64,000 nucleotides of DNA from Lachnospiraceae bacterium (lineage in GTDB: Bacteria > Bacillota > Clostridia > Lachnospirales > Lachnospiraceae). Positions 26,994 to 36,572 of the stretch are shown here, piece after piece. Position 1 is the stretch's first letter. Every line of letters starts with the position of its first letter. The notes under the pieces are model-generated. The model was given only the letters and a program-made list of their open reading frames with translations, ran no database searches and was not told the origin of the DNA. The stretch spans positions 1 to 64,000 of the forward strand of contig JAFZVZ010000036.1 in the NCBI GenBank assembly GCA_017617545.1. Direction: 5' to 3'. A program made the position numbers and the translations under genes.

Positions 26994-27692
26994 ATGCAAA
27001 TACACGGTCTGCAGAAGCTGACGCTTCTTGACTATCCCGGCCATACGGCCGCAACGATCTTCACCGGCGGGTGCAATTTCCGGTGTCCGTACTGCCACAA
27101 CAGCGAGCTTGTTCTCCAGCCGGAGAAGATGCCGATGATCTCCGAGGAGGAGCTCTTCAAATTCCTGAACCTTCGGGCGAAGGTCCTGGACGGCATCGCC
27201 ATCACAGGCGGCGAGCCCACGCTGCAGCCGGATCTCCCGGAGTTTATCGCGAAGGTGCGCGCGCTCGGCTACAAGATCAAACTCGACACCAACGGGCAGT
27301 CGCCCGCCATACTCGAGAAGCTGTTGAAGGCGAACATGCTCGACTACGTCGCGATGGACATCAAGAACTGCCGCGAGCGCTACGGCGACACGATCGGCAT
27401 TCCCAACTTCCGCACGGACGCCGTGGAGGCTTCCGTCGAACTTCTGAAGCACTGCGGCATACACTACGAATTCCGCACCACGGTCGCCACGGAGCTGCAT
27501 GACACCGAGGCGATGGCCTCCATCGGCCAGTGGATCGCGGGAGCGCGGCACTATTTCCTGCAGCCGTACCGCGACAGCGACAACGTCATGGTCAAGGGAC
27601 GTTTCCACGCGCCCGACCCCGACACCCTCCGCACCTGGAAGGAACTGCTCGCCAAGACGATCCCTCTCGTCGACCTCCGCGGGGTGGAGTGA
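26994..27692 (+). CDS. Anaerobic ribonucleotide reductase activating protein-like radical SAM enzyme
   Basis: A 232-residue radical SAM protein of the NrdG2/pyruvate-formate-lyase-activase type. The cluster motif GCNFRCPYCHNSE is at about residue 26, followed by AITGGEPTL and KLDTNGQSP. The N-terminus GLQKLTLLDYPG is characteristic of this subgroup. It probably generates the glycyl radical of an anaerobic ribonucleotide reductase, but nrdD is not adjacent, so the partner is inferred. GGAGG precedes the ATG. Confidence 0.88.
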   Translation: MQIHGLQKLTLLDYPGHTAATIFTGGCNFRCPYCHNSELVLQPEKMPMISEEELFKFLNLRAKVLDGIAITGGEPTLQPDLPEFIAKVRALGYKIKLDTNGQSPAILEKLLKANMLDYVAMDIKNCRERYGDTIGIPNFRTDAVEASVELLKHCGIHYEFRTTVATELHDTEAMASIGQWIAGARHYFLQPYRDSDNVMVKGRFHAPDPDTLRTWKELLAKTIPLVDLRGVE

Positions 27693-27717
27693 TACGAACA
27701 ATAACCCATAACAACAA

Positions 27718-27752
27718 AAAGACCATCCGGCACGATGCCGAATGGTCTTTCT
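27718..27752. terminator. Bidirectional terminator between convergent genes
   Basis: A 15-bp stem with one mismatch (27718-27732 with 27736-27750), a 3-base loop, A-runs on the left and T-rich sequence on the right. It serves the radical SAM gene on the plus strand and the unknown gene on the minus strand. Confidence 0.85.
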
Positions 27753-27773
27753 TACTGTCTTTCTGATTTTTGA

Positions 27774-28379
27774 TTACTGATTGCCGCCGATGAGCGCGTT
27801 CACGATCGGGATCAGGACAACCGCGTTGTCAAACTTGCTTGCGATCGGATTGACGACCGTATGGGTCTGATCCTGAGCAAGAATGCGAACGAAGCAGGAC
27901 GAAATCTCCGAGCCGCCGACGTCGGGCATCGGAACCGTTGCCTTCTTGAGACCGGACTTGCCGGAAATCTCGTTGGCTCCGACGGTCACATTCGCGATGG
28001 TCACGGTACCGCCGTTGCGGATCGTCTCGAGGTACTCAGCCGCGCGCGCCTTGAAAAATGTGAGCATGCATGCCTCGTACATATTTGCAAAATAATCTCT
28101 CTTGAGCTTGTTCTTACCGAAGCCGAGGAATGCGTTGCCGTTGATCTTCCACTTCAGCTTTCTGCCGTCGCGGAATGTCATCTTAATGAAACCGGAGAAA
28201 TTCTCAAGCAGGATACCATAGCGCATTGCGGAAGCATACACGCTTACGGTGTCCATCTCGCCGTACTTGTACGATTCTCCCTTATACTCCATGTGATCTG
28301 CGTAAAATACTGCCGGTTCCTTGTCCTTCTTCTTGCGTTTGCACTCAGCAATGATATTGTTGTTAGCGCCCTGTTCCAT
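27774..28379 (-). CDS. Conserved-looking cytoplasmic protein, function unknown
   Basis: A 201-residue protein I do not recognise. It has no signal peptide. The N-terminal half (VFYADHMEYKGESYKYGEMDTVSVYA and a following MTFRDGRKLKWKIN) is beta-rich and looks like a pleckstrin-homology-type or similar small beta fold. The C-terminal 40 residues are Val/Ile-rich. GAAAGGAG before the ATG and a terminator after the stop support a real single-gene transcript. Confidence 0.65.
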   Translation of the reverse strand: MEQGANNNIIAECKRKKKDKEPAVFYADHMEYKGESYKYGEMDTVSVYASAMRYGILLENFSGFIKMTFRDGRKLKWKINGNAFLGFGKNKLKRDYFANMYEACMLTFFKARAAEYLETIRNGGTVTIANVTVGANEISGKSGLKKATVPMPDVGGSEISSCFVRILAQDQTHTVVNPIASKFDNAVVLIPIVNALIGGNQ

Positions 28380-28475
28380 GTCTCTTCTCCTTTGTGCGTG
28401 TTTTTATATACTGTTTTCCTGCTGCGGCAGTACTGCCATATGCATCTTACTGCATTTTCCGAAGAAACGCAAGCA

Positions 28476-29453
28476 TTACCGTTCTTCGCGGAAATACGGA
28501 AGTCCGAGATGCGCGGGCGGCTGCGTTTCCTTCTTGCGCCTCGTGCTGATCAGGATCAGGATGAGGATGGTCACCGCGTACGGCGTCATCTTGATCAGCT
28601 CCTGTGTTGCCATCGAAATCTGCAGCGACTCGATCTGCGCAAAATAGAAGTGGCATACACACAGTCCGCCGAAGAGGATCGATCCGAAAATGGCGAGCGC
28701 CGGGCGCCAGATCGCGAAGATTACGAGCGCGATGGCGAGCCAGCCGCGGTCGCCGAAGCCGTTGTTGGACCATACGCCGCTGGCGTAGTCCATGATATAG
28801 TACAATCCGCCGAAGCCGGCGATGATGCTGCCGAGGCAGGTTGCGACGTATTTGTAGCGGTTGACGTTGATGCCCGCCGCGTCCGCGGTCGCCGGGTTCT
28901 CGCCGACGGCGCGCAGGTGAAGACCGACACGCGTCTTGCGAAGCACAACAGCCATGATCACTGCGAAGATCACCGCGAGGTACGCGAGGAAGCCGTAGGA
29001 CAGCACCTCGGGAAGACCTCCGAAGCTCAGCTTGCGCGCGAATGCCTCACTCGTCTTCGTCACCGTGATGGACGGAACATCCGCTTCGGTGAGCTTGATC
29101 AGCGAGCCGCCGAAGAAGTTACCGAAGCCGACGCCGAACGTCGTCAGCGCCAGACCGGCCACGTTCTGGTTCGCGCGAAGCGTGATCGTCAGGAAGCAAT
29201 AGATCAGGCCCATCAGAAGCGACCCTAAGATTGAGCAAAGGAGTGTGATCAGGATCGCTGTCCCGCCGTGAAACTCCGTCGCCTTGGTCTCGTAGGTGAA
29301 CGCGCCGATGACGCCGCCCATCGCGCCGACGTACATGACGCCGGGGATACCGAGGTTCAGGTGACCCGATTTCTCGGTCAGGATCTCACCGCACGAACCG
29401 TACAGAAGAGGAATACCCTGGATGACTGCTCTGGTTATTAAATCACCGATCAT
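28476..29453 (-). CDS. BMP-type nucleoside ABC transporter, second permease
   Basis: A 325-residue permease of the BPD_transp_2 family (YufQ/NupQ-like), with about nine helices and the conserved EKSGHLNLGIPGVMYVGAM motif near residue 27. It forms the channel of a purine nucleoside importer together with the permease half of the upstream fusion protein. The start codon overlaps the upstream stop in ATGA, so expression is coupled. It is the last gene of the operon. Confidence 0.92.
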   Translation of the reverse strand: MIGDLITRAVIQGIPLLYGSCGEILTEKSGHLNLGIPGVMYVGAMGGVIGAFTYETKATEFHGGTAILITLLCSILGSLLMGLIYCFLTITLRANQNVAGLALTTFGVGFGNFFGGSLIKLTEADVPSITVTKTSEAFARKLSFGGLPEVLSYGFLAYLAVIFAVIMAVVLRKTRVGLHLRAVGENPATADAAGINVNRYKYVATCLGSIIAGFGGLYYIMDYASGVWSNNGFGDRGWLAIALVIFAIWRPALAIFGSILFGGLCVCHFYFAQIESLQISMATQELIKMTPYAVTILILILISTRRKKETQPPAHLGLPYFREER

Positions 29454-32400
29454 CGCTCCTTCACCTCCTCTTCCGTATTTTCCGCCGATGCGTTCTCTTC
29501 CGCTGTTTCTTCTGCAGCTGCGTTCTCAAGCTCAGCGTTCTCCGCTGCGTCCTCTGTCGTTGCTTCTGCCGCTTTCTCAGCTTCCGCTACCTCAGCAGCT
29601 GCCTTCTCCGCTGCCGCTTTCTCCTCGGCCGCCTTCTTCATCGCAACCTTCTTGCCGTGACGCGAGCGGTGGTCATGTTCCTGCTCGGCCGCCTTTGCGG
29701 CTTTCTTCTTACGTCTGTGGCGGAAGACCACGCGATAGTTGATGAAGAATTCGCTGCCGATGATGCAGAAAATGATGATGCCGACCAGGATATCGGCAAA
29801 TGCCTCGTTCAAATGCAGGATCGTCGCGATCTCCTTCGCGCCTCTGGACATGAACGCGATCAGAAGCGATGTGACAAACATGTACAGCGGGTTGAAGTGC
29901 GCCAGCCACGATACCATGATCGCGGTAAAGCCTCTGTTGCGCACCGAGTTGGCCGCCACCGTGTGGTCCGTGCCGCCGACGATCAGCCAGCCCATGAGAC
30001 CGCAGATCGCGCCGGACAGGAGCATGGTACGGATGATGACCTTCTTCACATTGACGCCGATGTAGCGCGCCGTGTTCTCGCTCTCGCCGACAACCGTGAG
30101 CTCATACCCGTGCTTCGCGTAGCGCAGATAGATGTACATCACGCCGGTGAGTACGAGGACAATGATGATATTCAACAGATAATCGAACTCTCCGATCCTC
30201 GGCAGCCAGCCCGCTTCCGTGCTCGCGTTGATGATACCGATGTTCGCGGAGCTCTTCGGGAACGCCTTGAGGATGTAGTAGGACACGAGCTGCATCGCGA
30301 TGTAGTTCATCATCAGCGTGAAGAGCGTCTCGTTCGTGTTCCACCATGCTTTGAAAAATGCAGGGAGAACCGCCCAGAGGGCTCCCGCGACGACACTCGC
30401 GATCAGCATGACAAACACAAGCAAAATCGACGGGATCTTGTCGCCGATATAGATCATACACAGTGCCGAGGCAAATCCGCCGGCAAGCACCTGACCTTCG
30501 CCGCCGATGTTCCAGAACCGCATCTTGAACGCCGGTGTCAGTGCCAGCGCGATACCGAGCAACAGCACCGTCTCCTGGAGAAGCGACCAGATACGGTTGT
30601 TCGTTCCGAACGCGCCGTCAAACATGGCCTCGTACAGCTTCACCGGCGAAATGCCGATGATCATTGCCAAAACGCCGCACAACGCGAAGCCGACCACCAC
30701 GGACAGGATCCGGATCAGCCATACCCGATGCCACGGCAGCTCTTCCTTCTTGACGATATGCATCAGCGGCTCTTTCACGCGCCGATGGACCCTGCCCGCC
30801 GCCGCGGGTGCATTGTCCGCCGCGTTCTCCGCGGCTTCCGTCACGGCATCTGCCGCTTTCTCGGATACGGCTTCCGGGGTCTGCGCAGCATTTTCCGCTG
30901 CCTCCGCAACGTTCTCTGCCGCCTTCTCCGCGGTTGCCGCTACAGTATCCGCCGCCGCGTTTCCTGAGGTCATCGCCAGACCGATCTCCTCCTTCGTGGT
31001 GCTCTTGGCATCCACGATGCAGGCAACCTTGCCGGCGCTGACGACCATGATGCGGTCGCAAAGTTCAAGAAGAACGTCCAGGTCCTCGCCGACGAAGATG
31101 ACGGCGGTTCCCAGCTTCTTCTGTTCATTCAGCAAATTATAAATCGTGAAGGAGGAATTGATGTCCAGTCCGCGCACGGGATAAGCAGCCATCAGCACCG
31201 CCGGTGCCGAGGCGATCTCGCGGCCGACCAGGACCTTCTGCACATTACCGCCCGAGAGACGGCGGACCGGCGTCTTGGCGCTCGGCGTCACAACCTCGAG
31301 GTCGTTGATGATCGTCTCCGCAAGGCCGCGGGGATCATCACGGTTTAAGAGAACTCCCGAGCCCTTGTTGTAGCTGCGGAGCATCATGTTGTCGATGATG
31401 TCCATGTTGCCGACGAGGCCCATGCCGAGACGGTCCTCGGGAACGAACGACAGACGCACACCCAGGTTGCGGATCTGCATCGGGTTCTTGCCGATCAGGT
31501 CCTCGATCTTGTCATTTTTCGGATTGTTGTACAGGATCTTGCCTTCGGACACCTGCTGCAGTCCGGCGATCGCCTCGAGAAGCTCACGCTGGCCGCTGCC
31601 CGCGATACCGGCGATACCGAGGATCTCTCCGCCTCTCGCCGTAAAATTGATGTTCGACAACACCGTCGCGCCCTCGCGGTTCACGACCTTGAGGTCCTTC
31701 ACCTCCAGTCGGTCGATCGGGTTCGTGACCTCGCTGCGCTCGATGTTCAGGCTGATCTTCTTGCCGACCATCATCTCCGTCAGTTCGGAGATGGACGTCC
31801 TCGCGGTCTCCACGGTGCCGACATAGCGTCCCTTGCAAAGCACGGCAACCTTCTGCGAGAGCGACATGACCTCGTTCAGCTTGTGCGTGATAATGATGAT
31901 GGATTTGCCGTCGTCGCGCATGCGTCGAAGGACGGCGAACAGCTTCTCCGTCTCCTGCGGCGTCAGCACGGCCGTCGGCTCATCGAGGATCAGAATGTCC
32001 GCGCCGCGGTACAGAACCTTGATGATCTCCACGGTCTGCTTCTCCGACACCGACATGTCGTAGATCTTCTTATTCGGGTCGAGCTCGAACCCGTAGCGCT
32101 CGCTGATCGTGCGCACGCGCTCCGCGTACGTCTTGATGTTATAGCGACCCTCATCCTTGAGGCCGAGGACGACATTTTCCGTCGCAGTAAACACATCCAC
32201 CAGTTTGAAATGCTGGTGGATCATGCCGATCCCGTGGGCAAATGCGTCGCGCGGCGAGCCGATGGAGACTTCCTCGCCGTTGACATAGATCTTGCCGCTG
32301 TCCGGATAGTAAATGCCGGCGATCATGTTCATCAAGGTCGTCTTGCCGCTTCCGTTCTCACCGAGGATGGAGAGGATCTCTCCCCGCTCCACGCGGAAAC

Positions 32401-32518
32401 TCACATTGTCGTTGGCAACAACCTTGCCGAAAGATTTGGTGATGCCGACCAGCTCGATCGCGGGAACGGCATTGCGCACTTCCGTCCGTACCAATTCCGT
32501 GTTGTCGTGTTCGTTCAC
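29450..32518 (-). CDS. Fused ATPase-permease of a BMP-type nucleoside ABC transporter
   Basis: A 1022-residue fusion. Residues 1-510 are a tandem ABC ATPase (YufO/NupO/RbsA-like): GENGSGKT Walker A and LILDEPTAVL in the first half, a degenerate GIAGSGQRE and the LSGGNVQKVLVGRE signature in the second. An Ala/Glu-rich linker of about 70 residues leads to a YufP/NupP-like permease (about 600-945) with FWNIGGEGQVLAGGFAS. The last 75 residues are again Ala/Glu/Lys-rich. In most genomes ATPase and permease are separate genes. The GTG at 32518 follows AGGAGG. It lies between the substrate-binding lipoprotein and the second permease. Confidence 0.92.
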   Translation of the reverse strand: MNEHDNTELVRTEVRNAVPAIELVGITKSFGKVVANDNVSFRVERGEILSILGENGSGKTTLMNMIAGIYYPDSGKIYVNGEEVSIGSPRDAFAHGIGMIHQHFKLVDVFTATENVVLGLKDEGRYNIKTYAERVRTISERYGFELDPNKKIYDMSVSEKQTVEIIKVLYRGADILILDEPTAVLTPQETEKLFAVLRRMRDDGKSIIIITHKLNEVMSLSQKVAVLCKGRYVGTVETARTSISELTEMMVGKKISLNIERSEVTNPIDRLEVKDLKVVNREGATVLSNINFTARGGEILGIAGIAGSGQRELLEAIAGLQQVSEGKILYNNPKNDKIEDLIGKNPMQIRNLGVRLSFVPEDRLGMGLVGNMDIIDNMMLRSYNKGSGVLLNRDDPRGLAETIINDLEVVTPSAKTPVRRLSGGNVQKVLVGREIASAPAVLMAAYPVRGLDINSSFTIYNLLNEQKKLGTAVIFVGEDLDVLLELCDRIMVVSAGKVACIVDAKSTTKEEIGLAMTSGNAAADTVAATAEKAAENVAEAAENAAQTPEAVSEKAADAVTEAAENAADNAPAAAGRVHRRVKEPLMHIVKKEELPWHRVWLIRILSVVVGFALCGVLAMIIGISPVKLYEAMFDGAFGTNNRIWSLLQETVLLLGIALALTPAFKMRFWNIGGEGQVLAGGFASALCMIYIGDKIPSILLVFVMLIASVVAGALWAVLPAFFKAWWNTNETLFTLMMNYIAMQLVSYYILKAFPKSSANIGIINASTEAGWLPRIGEFDYLLNIIIVLVLTGVMYIYLRYAKHGYELTVVGESENTARYIGVNVKKVIIRTMLLSGAICGLMGWLIVGGTDHTVAANSVRNRGFTAIMVSWLAHFNPLYMFVTSLLIAFMSRGAKEIATILHLNEAFADILVGIIIFCIIGSEFFINYRVVFRHRRKKKAAKAAEQEHDHRSRHGKKVAMKKAAEEKAAAEKAAAEVAEAEKAAEATTEDAAENAELENAAAEETAEENASAENTEEEVKER

Positions 32519-32542
32519 AGACTTCCTCCTGAAACCACTTCA

Positions 32543-32597
32543 GCGGGGCGCTACGGCCCCGCCGAAAGGATTGGGATAGATGCGGTCACTCCGCATC
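32543..32597 (-). other. Two intercistronic hairpins between binding-protein and ATPase genes
   Basis: Stems 32543-32549/32556-32562 and 32579-32585/32591-32597 (7 bp each, perfect) lie in the 130-base gap after the binding-protein gene. On the minus strand no T-run follows, so they are more likely mRNA-stabilising or attenuating elements that keep the binding protein more abundant than the membrane subunits. Confidence 0.5.
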
Positions 32598-32648
32598 ATT
32601 TTTTCTTAATTCATCGGAAAATTCCGACCGGTCAACGTCAAACCGCGA

Positions 32649-33848
32649 TCACTCGCCGAAGTTCACGTTCAGAAGCGTGATACCGTCGATCTGGAGATCG
32701 AACGCGGGAGCGCTTCTCTTCTCGGACTCATGGAAGTAACCGTCGCTGATAACTTCCGTATCCGGAGTAAAGTTCTTATCGTAGTCAACGTCTGCCTTGT
32801 AGGAATCAAGCTTCTTGCCTTCCACGGTGAACGTGTTGGTATCGAACACCTTGATCTTGCCGGCCTTGAGGTCAGCAACAACGGCGTCAACCTTCTCCTT
32901 CGTTCCCGGAGCGGCAGCCTTCTCGTTGATGGCGGAAAGCTCTACGGAACCCTCGGCAAAACCGCCGGTCCAGTCAACAGCGATCTCCTTGCCTTCCTTC
33001 ACGCAGTTGTAAACATACTCATAGTACTTAGCCCAGTTGATTCTCGAAGATACGATGAACGTGTTCGGGCAAGCCGAAACGGTGCTTCCGTTGTAGGATA
33101 CGTTCGGAACACCGGCGGTCTCGCAGGCCGTCGGAGCGCCCATGGAGTCTGCATGCTGGCTGATCAGTACGCAACCCTGCGAGATCAGAGCGTTCGCAGC
33201 TTCCTTCTCAAAACCTTCGTTGTACCAGGAACCGGTGAACTGAACCTTCATCGTAACCGAAGGGCAAACCGACTTAGCGCCGAGGTAGAACGAGGTGTAA
33301 CCCGAGATAACCTCTGCGTAGGTGAATGCGCCGACATAACCCATGACAGCCTGCTCAGCGGTGATCTTGCCTTCCTCGATCATCTGGTTGAGCTTGAGAC
33401 CTGCAGCAACACCGGCTGCGTAACGGCCTTCGTAAATGTTGGCAAATGCGTTGTGGAAGTTCGGAAGGTTCTCCGTATGCGCCTTCGTACCGGTCGCATG
33501 GCAGAACTGAACATCCTTGAACTGCTTCGCAGCCTGGATCAGATAATCCTCATGACCGAACGAGTCGGCAATGATGATCGTGCATCCGCGGTCAACAAGG
33601 TCCTTGCATGCATCGTAGCATACGTTGGACTCGTCAACGTTGGTCTTGTAAATAACCTGGTCTTCGGAAAGGCCGAGGTTCTTCTGCATTTCCTTCATCG
33701 CGTCAATGAAGTTCTTGTCGTACGTAGAGTTCTCATCGTGCAGACAGATCAAACCGATCTTGATCTTGCCCGTCTCCTCCTCTTTACCGCAGGCTGCAAG
33801 GCTCAGAGCCGCAACCACGCAGAGGATCAATACCATGATCTTCTTCAT
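32649..33848 (-). CDS. BMP-family substrate-binding lipoprotein (nucleoside uptake)
   Basis: A 399-residue lipoprotein of the Bmp/PnrA/TmpC family. The signal peptide ends in the lipobox SLAAC, followed by IKIGLICLHDENSTYDKNF. The family pattern CTIIIADSFGHEDYLIQAAKQF and FANIYEGRYAAGVAAGL are present. It probably binds purine nucleosides outside the membrane for the fused ATPase-permease and the second permease downstream. The start at 33848 follows AAAGGAG; the frame runs upstream without another site. Confidence 0.92.
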   Translation of the reverse strand: MKKIMVLILCVVAALSLAACGKEEETGKIKIGLICLHDENSTYDKNFIDAMKEMQKNLGLSEDQVIYKTNVDESNVCYDACKDLVDRGCTIIIADSFGHEDYLIQAAKQFKDVQFCHATGTKAHTENLPNFHNAFANIYEGRYAAGVAAGLKLNQMIEEGKITAEQAVMGYVGAFTYAEVISGYTSFYLGAKSVCPSVTMKVQFTGSWYNEGFEKEAANALISQGCVLISQHADSMGAPTACETAGVPNVSYNGSTVSACPNTFIVSSRINWAKYYEYVYNCVKEGKEIAVDWTGGFAEGSVELSAINEKAAAPGTKEKVDAVVADLKAGKIKVFDTNTFTVEGKKLDSYKADVDYDKNFTPDTEVISDGYFHESEKRSAPAFDLQIDGITLLNVNFGE

Positions 33849-34105
33849 CTGAACACTCCTTTGCTGTGTATATTGGGAGTTCCGAAAACCCGCAGCTCCC
33901 TGTTTGCGGAACCGCTTCGGACCCGTCTCGGGACCGCCCCGGTTTTCCCGCAAAACTATGCCTTGATTATAGACTTATTACGTCGGAAAATCAAGGGAAA
34001 CTGTGGCGGAAAATACAACATTTTCCCCACAGTTTCCTCTCTCTGTTACACTGTATTTACTTTCTGTTTCCGCTGTCAGTCACAGGGTATTTACATTGAC
34101 AAATC

Positions 34106-36046
34106 CTACTGTTTTTCTTCGGTTTCCGTCTCTGTCTCAGACACCGTTCCGGTCAGCTCTTTCTCCGCCTCAGTCGCTGTCTCGACAAGCTCTTCGGCAG
34201 TGGTCTCACCGGTCTCCTCAGAGGTTTCCGCGGACGGATCTTCGTCCGCCTCAGGCGTTTTGTCCTTCTTTACGGAACCGGGCAGCGGCTTGTTGCCGTG
34301 CTCGTCCCAGTCCTCCTCGGCCTCCTCCACCATGCGGCGGATCAGACCGCGCACCGTCGTGCGCTTCGGTCTGCGCGTCGCCTCATGCTCGCGCTCCAGC
34401 TCATCGGCGATGCCGTTGTCGTTGAGATCCTCCTCGCCGCCGGACATCAGCCACTCGCGCTCCAGGCGCTTCTCACGTTCCACACCGGACTCGAGATCGC
34501 TGTACGCGGACAGGTCGAGATCGCCGCTGTCATCATCCGAATCGAGCAGACCTGTTCCCTGCAGGAACGTCCTCGTCGCGCCGGTTCGGCGATGCCTCCT
34601 CTTTCTCTTGTTTCCGGTCACGGCAGCCGCGGATTCCTCCGCCGCCACAGCCGCCGCCTGCTGCGCGTCAAGCGCATCGGATTCGGCAACCAACCTCTCC
34701 GTCACGAGGTCGACGCTCATGGCGTGGTTCGCGATCACCGCGCTCGGATGCGTCACGTACTCGCGTGTCTCAGTCGGAAGGTTCTTGCTCTCAAGGCGAA
34801 CCTCAAGATACGATTTGGTAAGATAGTATACAAGGGCACAGGTCGGTGTCGCGAGGATCAGTCCGGGGATGCCGAACAATCCGCCGCCCAACATACATGC
34901 GCACAGCACGTACAGCGGACGAAGGCCGACCTTCTTGCCTACGATATGCGGGTCGAGAATGTTGCCGTCAAACTGCTGCAGCGCGACGACGAACAAGGCG
35001 AACACAAGACCGTGCAGCGGCTGGATCGAGAAGATCAGGATCGCGCACGGGATACCGCCGAGGAACGGTCCGAAGAACGGGATCACGTTCGTTACACCGA
35101 CGATCACGCTGACCAGCACCTTGTACTGTCCGATCGCGTCGAACCAGTATCCGAGGATCGTGGTACCGATGAAGCAGAGGATACCGATGATCAGGGAATC
35201 CAGCATTTTCCCGAGAATGGCCGCCGAATAGATGATGTTAGCCTTGTGCAGCGTCTGGATCGCATTTTTCGAAGTACGCTTCGGCAGGATCGCGAAGAAC
35301 AGCTTCTTGCACAGACCGATGTAGTACTCCTTGCTCACCAGAAGATATACGCTGACGATCGTTCCGACAAGCCAGATGTAAAGAACCCGAACCACCGTCC
35401 ACGTGCTCGAGAGCACAAACTTCGTGGCGTCGCCGGCCATGTCGATATTCATGTGCTTGGTAATGATCTCGGCGATCTTCTTCGTATCGCTGAACTTGTC
35501 CGTGATCGGCGAAAGCACCTCCGCCACACGCGGGTTGCTCAGCAGGTACTCGTCGATCGTCTTCTTCAACTGCTCCAGGTACCCGGCCAGGTTCACGGCG
35601 AGTGCCTCGACGCTCTTCGCCAGCTCCGGGATGATCGTGATCAGCAACAACGCGATGATCGAGAGCACGACCAGAAGCGTGATCAGTACGCTGAACCGTC
35701 TCACTCTCCCGCGGGTTTTGATCATCCACTCGGAGTCGATCGGCTCATTCTTCCGGTTTCTGGTCGCGAACTTCATCAACCGTGTTTCCACGAAACGCAC
35801 CAGAGGCGACATGATGAACGCGAAGACGAAACCGGCGATCGCCGGTCCCAGCGCCCGGAAAATGTTCTTGATGAGCTTGCCGATCGCCGGCAGCTTCAGC
35901 AAGAAAAACAACAGAAGCATGAGGGCCGTCAGAACCATGAACGCGACCACGCCTTGCGGCGCATAGTCTTTGATCCGGCTCAGGTTCCGTTTGGTCCGCA
36001 TGTTTCGCTTTGTGCGGTTCATAGCCCGCTCATTGTTTTTTTCCAT
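34106..36046 (-). CDS. AI-2E family membrane transporter with long C-terminal tail
   Basis: A 646-residue protein of the AI-2E/YdiK permease family (PF01594). Seven or so helices occupy about residues 30-420, with the family-typical GVTNVIPFFGPFLGGIPCAIL and LDPHIVGKKVGLRPLYVL. Members transport autoinducer-2, sodium/proton or other solutes; the substrate here is not predictable. The last 220 residues are hydrophilic, acidic and low in complexity, which is unusual for the family. GGGAGG lies 10 bases before the ATG. A promoter about 390 bases upstream implies a long leader. Confidence 0.88.
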   Translation of the reverse strand: MEKNNERAMNRTKRNMRTKRNLSRIKDYAPQGVVAFMVLTALMLLLFFLLKLPAIGKLIKNIFRALGPAIAGFVFAFIMSPLVRFVETRLMKFATRNRKNEPIDSEWMIKTRGRVRRFSVLITLLVVLSIIALLLITIIPELAKSVEALAVNLAGYLEQLKKTIDEYLLSNPRVAEVLSPITDKFSDTKKIAEIITKHMNIDMAGDATKFVLSSTWTVVRVLYIWLVGTIVSVYLLVSKEYYIGLCKKLFFAILPKRTSKNAIQTLHKANIIYSAAILGKMLDSLIIGILCFIGTTILGYWFDAIGQYKVLVSVIVGVTNVIPFFGPFLGGIPCAILIFSIQPLHGLVFALFVVALQQFDGNILDPHIVGKKVGLRPLYVLCACMLGGGLFGIPGLILATPTCALVYYLTKSYLEVRLESKNLPTETREYVTHPSAVIANHAMSVDLVTERLVAESDALDAQQAAAVAAEESAAAVTGNKRKRRHRRTGATRTFLQGTGLLDSDDDSGDLDLSAYSDLESGVEREKRLEREWLMSGGEEDLNDNGIADELEREHEATRRPKRTTVRGLIRRMVEEAEEDWDEHGNKPLPGSVKKDKTPEADEDPSAETSEETGETTAEELVETATEAEKELTGTVSETETETEEKQ

Positions 36047-36435
36047 GCGAAAAAAACCTCCCTTTCTTTGGGCATAGCCCGAGATCGGAGCATTTTACGA
36101 ACAAAACGGTCCCTGATGCGCGCGAAAGAAAACTCTTTCCCCATCACGGGCAACCGCAGCCAGAGCATCAGTCGTTCCCTCGACGCCCGAAATCAATCCC
36201 GCTCCCGGTGGCTACGGACGAACCCTCGAACAAATTCTCGGGATGCGCCGTAAAATGTGGGGAGGCGCGGTCGCGCTCGCAAAAGCGGGCGGTTCCGCAG
36301 GAACGGGAGAACATAGGCGTGGGGTCATCGCGACGAGCTCGATGACCGTGCGTCTCAACCTGCGGGGAATCGCTATGGCGACTGCAACCCGCAGGGAAAC
36401 TGCATATCAATATGTTCGGATAAAACATTCCGTCA
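36047..36435 (-). promoter_or_regulatory. Long structured 5' leader of the AI-2E family gene
   Basis: No gene is credible in this stretch. Reading from the inferred start near 36435, several perfect stems occur: 36359-36366 with 36388-36395, 36323-36330 with 36340-36347, 36292-36296 with 36300-36304, 36245-36249 with 36264-36268, and a small GGGC/GCCC hairpin next to the ribosome site. I could not match it to a known riboswitch class. One further stem (36274-36280 with 36285-36291) needs a G-U pair that forms only in a plus-strand transcript, so the strand is not certain. Confidence 0.4.
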
Positions 36436-36441
36436 CTGTAT

Positions 36442-36470
36442 ATACTACGCCATTCCCGCGTCCCTTGCAA
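36442..36470 (-). promoter_or_regulatory. Promoter for the AI-2E family gene
   Basis: TTGCAA and TAGTAT are 17 bases apart on the minus strand, just downstream of the terminator of the preceding gene. Confidence 0.55.
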
Positions 36471-36476
36471 GAGAAA

Positions 36477-36511
36477 AATAAAGGGCGCCGGCACAAATGC
36501 CGACGCCCTCA
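36477..36511 (-). terminator. Terminator after the 36573-38297 lipoprotein gene
   Basis: A 13-bp GC-rich stem with one mismatch and a 4-base loop, followed on the minus strand by TTTATTTTT. It isolates the lipoprotein gene from the AI-2E promoter directly behind it. Confidence 0.88.
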
Positions 36512-36572
36512 GGTAATTCGTTACTGTTCTGTGTGATCGCTCACACATTGATCGAAATCCGATCCGTCAGGA

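Noticed and set aside
32579..32610. Plus-strand terminator (hairpin followed by a T-run)
   Set aside because: No plus-strand gene exists to be terminated; on the transcribed minus strand the T-run precedes the hairpin, so it is listed as an intercistronic hairpin.
34298..36253. 651-codon open frame on the plus strand
   Set aside because: Antisense to the AI-2E family gene; Arg/His/Asp-rich, no signal or domain.
36168..36548. Possible 126-residue protein upstream of the AI-2E family gene
   Set aside because: It would span a terminator and a good promoter, has no ribosome site and reads as low-complexity Arg/Ser/Pro; the stretch is better explained as a structured leader.
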